Source of the DNA: Gonatopus flavifemur
Taxonomy: Eukaryota; Arthropoda; Insecta; Hymenoptera; Dryinidae
Direction of reading: 5' to 3'
DNA length: 64,000 nucleotides
Assembly (NCBI GenBank): GCA_018340375.1
Contig: JAFFJZ010000004.1
Coordinates: 28,556,001 to 28,620,000 of the forward strand
In this document: positions 32,228 through 43,898 of the stretch, piece after piece
Layout of the letters: each line of letters opens with the position of its first letter
Position numbering within the stretch: position 1 is the first letter of the stretch
Translations under genes and position numbers: made by a program
The notes under the pieces: generated by a model
What the model was told of the DNA's origin: nothing
What the model saw: only the letters and a program-made list of their open reading frames with translations
Database searches by the model: none

Positions 32228-33537
32228 TACTCTGAATCTTTCTCAATTCCTCTGAATATATCTAACAAGTTCCGCGCACAATTTTTCTTAATGTATCTGT
32301 CTCTGGAAGTCTCTAAAACTTCCAGAAAGCCTCTGAAATGCAGGACCAAGATTTTACTGAATTTATTCCTCTCTGAATTTCCCAGACTTCCCCCGCATCT
32401 CTCTGGATTCCGCTGAATCTCTCTGAATCTTTTTGAAAAATCCCACGCACAATTTTTTCTAATTCACCTGTCTCTGTGAGTCTCTGACACTCCCTGAATA
32501 CCTCTGGAATCCTGGACCAAAAATTTAGCTGAATTAATTCCTCTCTGAATTACTCTGAATATTTCTGAAAAGTTCTACGCACAATCTTTCTGAATTCATC
32601 TATCTCTGAAGGCGTCTGATACTCCTTGAACGCCTCTGAAATGCAGGACCGAGAATTTTACTGAATTTGCTCCTTTCTGAATTTCCCAGAATTTCCCCGC
32701 ATCTCTCTGAGTTCCTCTGAATTTTTCTGAATCCTTCTGAAAAATTCAAAGCACAAGGTCTCAATCCACTAGTCTCTGAAATCCTCTGAACCACGCGGAA
32801 TTGCTCTGAATTTCTCTGATTCTTTCTGAATCTCTCTAAAAATATCCTTCTGAAAAATTCAAAGCACAAGGTCTCAATCCACTAGTCTCTGAAATCCTCT
32901 GAACCACGCGGAATTGCTCTGAATTTCTCTGATTCTTTCTGAATCTCTCTGAAACGTGCAATTTTCAGAGAGATTCAGAGAGATTTCTTTACCAGGGTTT
33001 CGAGCGTTAAATTGTCTGTCAAGAGTTCATTTTGAATTCAAAATATTCATAATGAATACATATTGATCAGCATAACGGGAATTCTTTGCGGAAACTGGTA
33101 AGGTAGCAAGTGCCCGAGAAGCCATTTACTCGAAAGCAGTGAAGTCTGCAGCTATTTGAGGAGGGCTATGAATTTCTAGTAATTTTCCTCGGATTTACAA
33201 ATCGTTGTCTTTCGAGTAAATACAATTTCGGGCACTTGCTATCTTACCGCGGAAACTCTTATGCTGTATGGGAAAATTCATGAAATTTCCGGGATCCCTA
33301 AAAAAAGGAGCAAAATTTTTCTAAGGACTAAGTAATGCAGGTCATCACCATCGAATTGCGTAGGTAAAAAAAAAAACATTTTTCTAATAATGATTTACTG
33401 ACTATTCATACGCAAATGCATTTACAATGGTAATAAAATGGCATATTAAAACGAATATATGTACATGATTAATTTACTTGATTCAAAAATCACATTCTCT
33501 TTATACATAATATTTACGAGAAATAAATAAAAACTCT

Positions 33538-36500
33538 TCATCTGCCAAACGGATTCAAATTTTTGTCATAATCTTCATCATTATCTTCAGAAGGATTATT
33601 CAAATCTTTTTCATCGGAAAATGGATTCTTGGTTTCGTCATAATCGTCTTCTTCGAAAGGATTCGATGGCAACGTCGTTGATTTGATTGATGGTTGTGTA
33701 AAAGATAACTGTCCAGGTGATGCTTTTGGCGTTATACTGTTCATAATACGCGCTTCTTTAATAGATACAGGAGAGGAATTTCCTCTGCGAGTTATCAGAT
33801 CACTTTTAGCTCCGGTTATATTAGCCTCCAATGATGTGGAATAGGCGTCCAATTTACCATAATTTTGAGGACGTTGCTCATCTGTAACTACAATATTTAT
33901 GTGTTCCTGAATTCATCTTTTCTTTCATTTCACCCATGTGTACCATAGAAATTTCCGTATATAAGTTTTACTTCGAATAAATCCTTACCTCCTAGCGACG
34001 AACCTTTGCCCACCGTTGACTTGATTCTGCTTTCCGTTCCCGTTTCTGATTTCAATTGTTCCTCTTTGAGCGCAGACAATGCTTTATCGGCATCCGTGAT
34101 GACTGTCAATTTTTTAAATACTCCTCTCCCAAAATAATCAGCTACCAAGGAGAATGGATCTTCAGCACGATCGAGTAAACTGTGAAACGTTTCATGAAAG
34201 TCTCGCGATTGCTCTTGAGCTTTTATAATATCCAACAGTTTTTTGTTATTTGGCAGACAAGCTGGACATTCGTTTTCATTTTCAGAAAAACTTTGAAAAC
34301 AGCTGTAAATGTTTTAGAAAAAGTGATTATTATTTGAACTTCCTTTTGTATCTATATTACAATTACAGAGTAAAGTATCGAATGGAACTAACTATTGATG
34401 ATAAGAATGTTGACACATGAAATGTACAGATGGCAATTCCAATTGTCGATGACACGCGCTGCATCGTGATCCTTGAAAGATTATTATACTATTTTTTATA
34501 GTTTCTATCTGTTCTCTCAATTTGAGAGTATCCGTTTTGTATTTCTCTATCAACTCGGTATCAGTTTGCGTTTGTTCGTATTCAGTTTTCAAAACATTGC
34601 TCAAATATGATCGTATATCTCCTAGAGTACACGATAAAGAATTTGATAGTGCGTCGATAACCATCAAGGGTGATAAGAGTTTTTCTTTACCTGTAAATCA
34701 AATGAATCATTTTTCTTATACATTTTGAATTGAAAGTTGTTGGATGACCTGCTAGAAAAACTACATAGAAACCGTATGAGGACTGCATGTAATCCAGATT
34801 AGAACCCGGAAGGAGTAATATTCGGAACCATCTGGTTCCTATACGGTCACAATTTTCAGTTTAAGAACGTACATGGGTCGATCAGGACTCTATCCGGGAG
34901 AACGCACCGGAGAACATGACTTCATTCGGGTCGGTACGGACTGTATACGGAAATCTTTCAGAAATTCGGAAATGCATTCAGGTACTTTCAGTTTTTATAC
35001 AGAGATCTTCCCTGGTTACATGTGGAAAGCACCCAATACTTGTCTGGGCATCTTTGATATCGGGCATTGATACCTTGATAAGTCCCAGATAACACCGCAT
35101 GAGACCCAGATACAAAATCCATATCGGTTCTCGGATAAAGCCGGATAGAATCTCAGATTTATCCGGGTCCTATACGGATCTCATTCGGTTTTTTAAGCAG
35201 GGTTGTGACTGTGAAATTGGTACACCAAACATGCCGACATTGCAGTTCTAGAGACATTCATCATTATTTTATAGTTCTTGATGAATTGAAATAATATAGT
35301 TTCGTGTAAATTAATGAAAAAAATCGTTTTCAGAAAAATGATATGCTAAATTTTTCTATGACATGGTAGTATTGTAAAGAAAACGGATGAGAATGAGCTA
35401 TATCTCGGATTTCTAAACATGATTCGGATGTGATGTCGACACACAAAAGTTTTAATCTTCAGAGAGAGTAAAATACTTATCCTCGAAAATTAAATGAAAT
35501 GATGTGCTGGGTTTTGCTATGATACGGTGCCATCGGAGAAAAAACATATAGAAGTGGAATATATCTCATATATAAAACATGTAGAAGTCGAGTTCCGGTC
35601 ATGATTAGGATAGGAAGATATCGGAAGATAACAGTTCTAACTATTCAGTGAGAGGAAAATTGTTTGTCAAACATTTCAGGGAACGTGTGAATGTCTTCAC
35701 AATAGAGATGGGCTATATTTTCCGTATCGATATTTTTTTATACAACATGTATCTAGTTTCTATAGATTTCTGATGGGATTATGGAGAAACCGGTATAGAG
35801 AACCATACCATTACTTCCATGTTCTTGATATATTCATAAGAGATAGACGTAACAGGGTGTAGCAGGATGTCAGGGAAGAAATTACTGCTGTCTGATATAT
35901 CCATTTTTGTAAATAACTTGAAATAGAAAACTTGTTACGTTCAATTTATATTTATTCAGTTGCAATCAAAAAATCACGGAGAACGAACGAAAACGTTTTT
36001 CTCCACACTGGGGAAAAATTATTTTTACAGTTGTCCACCATTTGGGACCAAACTCGTATGGAACTGCTATGGGATTGTGAATAAAACGTGATATAAGTTT
36101 CAGGCGAATCGAAATTGAGGGAAGAAAAGGGTAAGCATTCAGCTTGGGGAGAAAATTTTTAAATCTTGTAAATGCCGCGGTTACGCAGCTATTGTCCGTT
36201 CTCATCATGCGATCGTTATGGAATTTTTACCACAGTTGTACTATGCCGTTTCAATAGTGGACCCGTATAAGTTTTACCCTGTAAAAATTTTTTGACGTGG
36301 GCCAAATCAGTGCGAAATTTGGCTTGTCAAAGTTTGTATCAAGTTTGTCCTATGAGACAATCCCGAAGTTCAACAACTTTGAAGGAGTTTGGAGTCATAC
36401 TTGACTGATAGTTTGGCGGAAATTTGATTGACGTTCGGCATACGTTGAATTTGAGAATTTCGATTTTGCCACAATGATATGTGGCAATTCATTATGAACT

Positions 36501-39500
36501 GTTGATATCGTTCGTAAAGGGAAAACTGCGGATTGGTTAATGCCAAACTTCCAATGACTCACTCCCAAACTTCACGAAGTGACACTACGAATTACGAGCA
36601 CACTTTCGCCGAACCTGCTTGAGTTTCTCAAAATTTTCCGTCGGAAATTGGGTTATACATCATCATTTACATGGCAAAATATGTCCCCGCGACTAATCCA
36701 GGGAATATTCCTCAATAATTCCCTTCTTTTAGTATACGGAATTTACGGAATCCACCCGCGATTCACGTCCACGTTCTTGGAAAATTTGTAACAGATGACG
36801 GAGACGTTTATCCAAGATCGAAAAATTCGAGCTTAACTCATCCTCAATTTATGCCAAACCTTGCGCAAACTTTCATGCGAAACATTCACTCACGCAATCA
36901 AATTGATGTTTGAATCAGCGATGCTAATTTCCGCACAGAATTGAATCTTCTTTATAGAACAAGTATTCAGCTTTTATAGATTTGTATCAAATATCAATAA
37001 CACTTATATGAAACAGAATCGATTCTTCCGAAAATCGGCACCACTAGTCCGAATCACCGCATAATTCGACAAATTATTCATGAACAAAACCGCCATAAGC
37101 AGTGATTCGATCCAAGTTCCACTAAGTAACTTGAAAATTGTCCGCGAATATACTCACTCCAATTCCTTGGATCATCTGTGCAAGCTAAATCAGCGGGAAG
37201 TGTAAGCAGAAGTTCCCGAGGAACTGAATTCCAATATTCCGGTTTTACAATCGTAAAGGGAGAACTGCGGATTGACTAATGCCAAACTCCCAATGAATCA
37301 CTCCCAAACTTCACGAAGTATTACGACAAACACTACGAATTACGAGCAAACTTTCGCCGAACTTGTTTGAGTTCCTCAAAACTTTCCGTGGAAAATTGGG
37401 TTATGCACCGTCATTCACATGGAAAAATATCTCTTTGTCGCTATTCGAAGGCATAGTTGCTTGGTCTGAAGCAGAGTGACCAACTATGCACAATTTATGC
37501 ACTTTTTCCGTTAGATCAACCGATTACAGTGTTTTATTAAAAAGAATAACCAATGAGAAAAGTTGAGAAATTTGAGAATTGATCACCGTGGTCTGAAGTA
37601 ATTCCCTCTTTGAGTGCAGACTTTGCTGAATTTGTGCGCAATTTACGTCCTGGTTCTGGGGAAGTTTATAACAAATCACGGCTTGATCTATCCAAGATCA
37701 AAGAATTGAACCTCTACTTATGCTCAGGTTATGCTAAACCTTCCCCAACTTCAATGAGAAATATTCCCTCGTGACATCGAATTCTAGTTCGAATCATCCA
37801 AACTTCGATCAATTTTCACAAAGAAGGTCGTGGAAACCAGTAACTTGATCCATTATTCACTAAATCAGTAGAAAATCGGACGTATCCATTTTCATTCGAA
37901 ACATCATCCCTGGAATAATCCATGCGAGCCAAATCAGCGTGAATTGTGAACCACAGGTATCGGGCAACTGATTTCAAATCCTCAGACTCTCCAATCTCAT
38001 ATGAAGAACTTCATATTGGCTGCTGCTCAACTTCGAACTAATCACGGCTGAGCGTCACGAAGTGATATGACGCATTACGGGCGAACTTTGGCCGAACCTC
38101 GTAATACTTCCAATGTGTGCACAAACGTGGGGCCATCCTTGTTACAAGATTGGCTGATCTGGGCCAAGAATGAATCGACACTGGCCCCACATTCATGCTC
38201 ACTTGGGTTCGCGGACCTATCCGTCGGAAATTGAGCCATTCTCCATCATTGCCAGTGAATGAATAACTCAAGACAACAACAAAATTGTTTTCTTTCCTGT
38301 ATCTTGCAGTTTGGAATCTGATTCGAAGTGGTTTCGGTGTGCTCAGTACGAAAACAGTATCAGATTCCTTGAACTGATTCAATTTTCATAATTATTCATA
38401 TATAACTTTCATATACAATCGACGTACTTGACATATTATACATGTAAACGATTACAAAAAGAAGAACGATTCCAATGAATTCGACTTGATTTCCGTATTC
38501 ATCACATCATAATCACTTCAAATCAGTATTCAAACTTGAAGATTTTTGGTAATCAGAGAATTGGTTTTGTCAATCTACAATTGTCTTAGCATTCATTCAA
38601 GTTTGAGGCAAGCTATATGGCCCATCCTCCACCCAATATAGACTGGTTAAAATAGATATGTGTTGCGTCAAACATTGATGATAGCTAGTAGCTCCGTTCA
38701 ATCTTGGCTTAAGCTAAGTCCATTGTTTTACCAATGTTGGTGCTATATTGAAAAAAAGGATTAGTGGGGCGTAAAATGATGTTATCATTTCACAGTAGCG
38801 TCATTCTAATGTTGGAGATCGCCTAATCCTGGACTACGTTGCGCCATCCTTGGACCAATGATCAATTGTGATTTGGGTTGATGCCTGTTTCGTAATTATT
38901 GATCCAGGATACAAAACCGTTTGTTCTTCCGTCGTCGTCAAGAATCAATTACGAATGTATCAGATGTTCTTGACAGATGGCCAGAGAATGATTCTATGCC
39001 GTTTTCATGTTTTGAGCCAATTACACATGGGACTCATGTACAGACCTGCATTAAAGGGTGGATTTAAGGGGGACTATAGCCAAGGGCCTCGCTTACCGGG
39101 GGGGCTTATTCCAGGGAGCTGCATTGATGCAAAAAGCTCTGAAGAACATTTCTTACCCTACTTTTTATTTTGAGGGGGCCTCCAATGTTATCATAGCTCT
39201 GGAACTCAACATTCTTCAATCCGGCCCTGTTTATGTGGGCAACATATCATTGAATTACGATTTGAGTCAGCATATCATAGAATTCGAACATTTTTGATCA
39301 GCAGGTCATAGAAGTCGTGCAATTCTGAACAGCAAATCAACAAATCCGAACAGTTCTGATTCGCATAACATGATTTGAACGATTCTGGTTAACAAATAAT
39401 TGAATTCGAACAGTTCTAGTTAGCAAATCGTAGACTTCGATTCGTTACTGTCAGCAGATCAAAGGAGTTGAATAAATCTGTTCAGGGTATCAAGGATCCT

Positions 39501-42500
39501 GATCAGCATATCACATAATCCAAACAGTTCTCTGATGGGTCATTGGCAAAATTTTGGATATCCAAATTCTGTTAAAACTGTCCAAAGCGGTCCATAGCAA
39601 CGTCAGAAACGTAAGATTCAGGATATAAAATCGTTTCTGTTCTTTCCCCGTCATAAAAAATCGACACTGCCATATATTATAGCAAAACCCAGCATATCAT
39701 TCAATTCAATTTTCGAAAAAAACATTTCCAATCTCTTTTAGGATTAGAATTCTCATGTTTCGGCATCCTCACATTCTAATCATGCCTAGAACTTTAAGAT
39801 ACGATCCATCCTCATCCGTTTTTTTGCGATGCTACCATATCGTAGAAGAACCTAGTATATCGTTCTTTCGAAAATGATTTTTTTCATCAATTTACATAGA
39901 ACCGTTGTTTCGACTGATCAAGAACTGTAGAATTATAGTGGATGTCTTTAGAACTGGTCCCTTTTTGAGCAATGCCAACATTTTACATGCCAGCTTCACA
40001 ATCACGTTTGTATTTTATCGCTCATATAAATTAAAACCATACACATACACATTCGCGGTCTCGCAATCAAAAAGTACAAATGAACAATTGTTTACGAACT
40101 TTGTATTATCTAAGATCTGTGTTGCCAGAAATTGAGGACCAAGAATACGAAGACCGGAAGTTAATGATTGATCTAGTTGAGAGGTTTGATTGAATGTAAG
40201 CCGTTAAATCTAAAAATTCCTAGCATCACTGTTTGAGATCAATACAATCCACTCAGGTGCGTACAAATTGCTCGTTAAACGCTCGGAAAAACTCTCTCTT
40301 TTCTAATACTCTGATTTTTCTCACCTATATATGCTAAAATATCCGTCAACAGTTTAATTGGCGCATCTTTCTCTCTTCTCCCCAAATTCCACAAAGTTTC
40401 CACCCATAAATTTGGATTCTGGTGACCAAATCTCTTGCAAGTGTTGAGGACTTGTTCGGTATTCCCTTCTCGCAAATGGAATTGCAATATTTCTTGGTAT
40501 CTGTCAATTTATATTAATTTTCAAACTTTTTCAATTCATAGAGAGCGTTAAAAATCAATCAAAATACTTACAATTTTCTTTCCTCGTATATAAACAGCAA
40601 ACCGCGTTTAAAGTTATGTTGGTGACAAAGAATCAATATTTGATCTTTATCGTAAGACGCCTCCGAATTTTGTAAAAGTCGAATGATTTTCTGTACATAT
40701 TGCGTTTTCAAGATATCGGAATCCAATGCCAACCAAACGTGTAAATAATGCTCGACCAATGTATTGTACACCAACGTACTCCATCTATATTCGAAATCGC
40801 ATCAACATTGTTTAATATTCCTTGTTTGATATTGAATACATAAACTGCAAATGTTCTTACTAACTTAATATCGGATTTGATTAAATGTTCTAAAAACTCC
40901 ACAAGACGTTCTGAATTATTTAAGAACAAATGTATAAAATCTTCTGGATTTGCTCTATCCACGTGATCCGTAGAGCTGTCTAGAGAATTCTGTAAGAGAT
41001 TAAAATTTTTTTTTTATTTATGCACATTAAAAAGTACATAAAATTCAAAGCAAATTATACCTGATCTGGGATTGGTTTATTATTAGGTCTATAATTTATA
41101 CATAAAGTTTTTAAAAATTGTGTGGACTCATTTGGTACATTTTCAATCAGTATATTGCCATATTTCTTCATATTAGCTTCTGCCTGAAAACATGATTTCA
41201 ACATAAGAGTAAAAAAAAATGTGTACAAAAGGAAAATAAATGAAATACCTCTTCGAAAGGCAAACTCGCTATATACTCCAAAGCTTTTTTATATTCTTGT
41301 TTGTCTTCTATTTGAATGCGTAGATACCATTCGTGCTTATTATGTTTCTGAGCAAGCATCAAAGCATCTTCGGGAGATACTTGACGACACACCTTTATCA
41401 CGATTTCTACATCAAAATCAACTTCTCTGTCTTTGGTCATAATAAATTTCTTCAATTTATCAGTCTGATTCAATTTGGTGTAACAATTTAAAAGTAAAGT
41501 AGTGTGATCTTCTGTAGCATGTCCATGTTTATGCAACGCTTGTAGATAAGTTGTTAAATTATCGATGTACTGCGAGTCCAAGAACTTTCTTATCACATAC
41601 GATGGTTCTAATTTACCTATTGTTCTTATATACTGTTCTATTGCACCATTATGATCACCTTTCGAATATAAATGATCACCATACTGACGAAAAATGTCGA
41701 TCAAACCCTCAGCGTCGTACTGTTGATTTTTAGCTATCCTATTGTCAAGTTAAATTTTATGTAAAACAGTACAAGTTCTTCTATAAAAATAAATCATTCA
41801 ATTTTACCTAATAGAAACATCGTAGAGATTCTTTTTGAAAAGTAATGCCAATTTAGATTGTAAATCCTTTTCGTCTAAATGATAAAGTTTGTTATCGCCA
41901 CTTAAAATGAAGAAACCACCCCATTCGGATAACACGGCTTGTACGGATAACATTGAAGCCGAAAATACAATGAATTTGTTTTGAATATCAAGTACCGTTA
42001 TCATATGCTTGTCTACTCCTGGAGGGATAGGTTCGATGGTACTATAAAATAATGATTATTGTTGATTAGAAGGAGTATTCATTTTTTTTCTCTCATATGA
42101 AAAAAATAAACACATAGAAAATACCTGGGTTTAGTTGAAATAGTGGTCATTGTCCTAGGAACATTTGCTGCTTCTTTTGCTATGATTACTAGATACATTC
42201 TAAACCATTCTAACATTATTTTTTGACCTTCCACAGCATAACAAGGACCTCGACCATCCAAAGTATAACAATATATGGCCTGAAATTTACGGTGAGATTA
42301 AATCAATTCTAATCCTGTAATGGGTCCAAAATCGGTAAAAGGTTGAGAATACATAGCATTTTTCAAAATTAAATTAGAAACAAATCTAAATGATAATGAA
42401 TAATACGAAAGAACGTACATCGTTACGGCCGATCATAAAATGACTGTCTTGAGTTGATTCAGCGAGAACACTACACCTTCTGTTACATCCCATATTATCC

Positions 42501-43528
42501 AAAGGTGATTTGAATTCTTTATCTTTCACTGTAATGTTGTATAAAAACACACTATTCAGTGTGGAAACAAATAAATGATACTGTTTTCCAGTAGCTTTTA
42601 TTGCTAGGCCAGTTATTGTAGTATTAGTATCTTTGAGGACTTTAATCTTATTTTTTCTTTCTCTAGTTAAATCTCCTCTGAAAATTCAACAGCAAATAGA
42701 AAAACGTATAAACTGTTACTCTTTTATAATTGAAAAAAATCATATTCTACCTGTACAACATTATTGAACCATCTCCAAATCCAACAGCCATTATCATAAG
42801 ACTAGTATGTACACATAAAGCAGTGGCAGGAACTGCTCTGTAACTAGGGATAGCTCTGCTGATCCTAACGCATATAGGATTTCCTTGTTTGTCTAACTTT
42901 GCGATATTCCAAACTTTTATGGTAGGATTACATCCTGGTTCATCTTCCTGTAATCAAAAATTAGAATTACAGTGTTCCAAACAGAAGTGAAGTAATGAGT
43001 GAATAAATAACACAAATGATTTTCACCCCAACAGTAAACAAAAAAGTGGAATGTTGGACTTGTTGAGCCAAAGTGAGGGTGATTTCGTATGCTCGAAATG
43101 TTGAAACCTCATAAATTCTGTTGACTAAATGTATACTGCCTGTGTTATCGCCAAATATTAAATTTCCGTTCCCACTGGTCGCTGCTGTAACTTGAGCATC
43201 CTGCAGGGATGAATAATTTAAATATTTCTATTTTCATTCGATCTTATATTCATGTGTAATGAAGAAAGAAAAATGACGATTAACAAGGCTTACTCCAAGT
43301 GCTTTGGCAATTTGTCCAGAGTCCACTTCTTTTTTCAAATCGAAAAAATTGAAACGCCGCCACTATAACAAAGAATAACATTTGTGTTACTGAAAAATCA
43401 CTTGTCGTATAGTGAAAGACAATAATCGATTTTGACACAATAGATTAAAGGTTATTATAAGTCAATCAGAGAGATGTTGATAAATAAGTATATTCAAAAC
43501 ATAAGGAATTTACCTCCAAGAATGCCAT
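33538..43528 (-). CDS. VPS11: VPS11 orthologue (HOPS/CORVET core subunit)
   Basis: Fifteen coding exons: 43514-43528, 43294-43362, 43027-43200, 42751-42947, 42419-42677, 42125-42279, 41808-42041, 41249-41738, 41061-41183, 40865-40989, 40572-40784, 40325-40500, 34393-34690, 33989-34302, 33538-33887, encoding about 1063 residues. VPS11 is a shared core subunit of the HOPS and CORVET tethers that act at endosomes and lysosomes. It starts MAFLE-WRRFNFFD, followed by an N-terminal propeller-like region and an alpha-solenoid with GAIEQYIRTIGKLEPSYVIR and CRQVSPEDALMLAQKHNKHE. A RING-H2 (CSACHRQLELPSVHFMCQHS, then YCF...CPACL) lies at about residues 818-858, and then the family motif VADYFGRGVFKKL. 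The last exon adds an acidic tail with three NPF motifs (NPFEED, NPFSDE, NPFGR), making it longer than the mammalian protein (about 941). The exon 10 donor is GTTAGT, chosen because GTAAGA 4 bp on breaks the frame. Confidence 0.95.
34770..35210 (+). repeat. Repeat family V, copy 2, in a VPS11 intron
   Basis: The inverted counterpart of 6245-6690: CCGTATGAGGACTGCATG, TCGGGTCGGTACGGACTGTA and a terminal AAGCAGGGTT correspond to the other copy. It directly precedes the foldback element at about 35205. Confidence 0.6.
35205..39995. mobile_element. Foldback element of about 4.8 kb in the large VPS11 intron
   Basis: The left arm (about 35205-35600) and the right arm (about 39600-39995) are inverted copies. 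Paired landmarks include AGTTCTTGATGAATTG/CAGTTCTTGATCAGTC, ATTAATGAAAAAAATCGTTT/ATTGATGAAAAAAATCATTT, AAACGGATGAGAATGAGC/AAACGGATGAGGATGGATC and GATATGCTGGGTTTTGCTAT. The outermost match is GTGACTGTGAAATTGG against GTGATTGTGAAGCTGG. Identity is moderate, so it is old. Inside are direct repeats (36515-38200). I see no transposase; the 100-residue frames inside match nothing known. Confidence 0.65.
36515..38200. repeat. Direct repeats inside the VPS11-intron foldback
   Basis: The block at 36515-36690 (AACTGCGGATTGGTTAATGC, CACGAAGTGACACTACG, TTTCGCCGAACCTGCTTGAG) recurs at 37252-37435 about 740 bp away (AACTGCGGATTGACTAATGC, TTTCGCCGAACTTGTTTGAG). A weaker third copy lies near 38020-38200 (CACGAAGTGATATGACGC, CTTTGGCCGAACCTCG). 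The unit length is about 740 bp, suggesting an ancient tandem array. Confidence 0.65.
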
Positions 43529-43898
43529 GATTCATAGAAATTTTTTATTCACACATTCGTATAATCAAAAGGACAATTTGAAAAATTGTTGATATTTTTG
43601 CCAGTTCTTTTTACGAGGTACCTAAATTGACCGCCATCTTCTTATTATTTTAAAGAACCAGTAACCAGAACCCAGAACTGCCAGATTGACTCCGCCATTG
43701 AGGAGAATAGTACCCCCACTCTGGACATTTGTCATCTGATAAAACGTTATCACCATATATTCCTCTCTCTCTCTCTCTCTCTATTTGTTTCAAGTTTCAA
43801 TTTGTATCCATACGATGTCCACGACTATGGAACGATAAATGTGATTGAAATTGAAATATCATTGGTATTTATTAGCGCAAAACATTAACAAACATCAA
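43529..43898. promoter_or_regulatory. Shared 5' region of VPS11 and BIN3, with a (TC)n tract
   Basis: The two start codons face away from each other 370 bp apart. A (TC)n run lies at 43761-43782. No clear TATA box. A bidirectional promoter is inferred from geometry. Confidence 0.55.

Larger units (their letters stand above)
31145..32997 (-). mobile_element. Family C element, copy 2, inverted (1853 bp)
   Basis: Starts CCCTGGTAAAAAAAATCTC and ends GAGATTTCTTTACCAGGG, flanks TT/TT. The interior is a long degenerate array of CTCTGAATCT/CTCTGAATTC (10-bp period), the complement of copy 1. A 121-bp segment is duplicated in tandem at about 32736-32978 (AGGTCTCAATCCACTAGTCT occurs twice). Nested elements E and S interrupt it. 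Confidence 0.8.
30987..33272. mobile_element. Family R element, large copy with nested C, E, S and an inner palindrome
   Basis: Ends CCCAGCCAGTACAAAAG and CTTATGCTGTATGGG, duplication AA (30985-30986, 33273-33274). Family C (31145-32997) is inserted near its centre. A further palindrome at about 33088-33252 has arms around GGTAGCAAGTGCCCGA. The 30621-30986 stretch to its left holds two loosely similar units around AGAACTGATGAAAT and no gene. Confidence 0.75.

Noticed and set aside
40800..40864. VPS11 donor GTAAGA after codon AAG TTA
   Set aside because: It is a better-looking donor than GTTAGT four bases earlier, but it breaks the frame with the only usable acceptor; GTTAGT gives SDIK-WSTLVYNTLVEHYL in frame.
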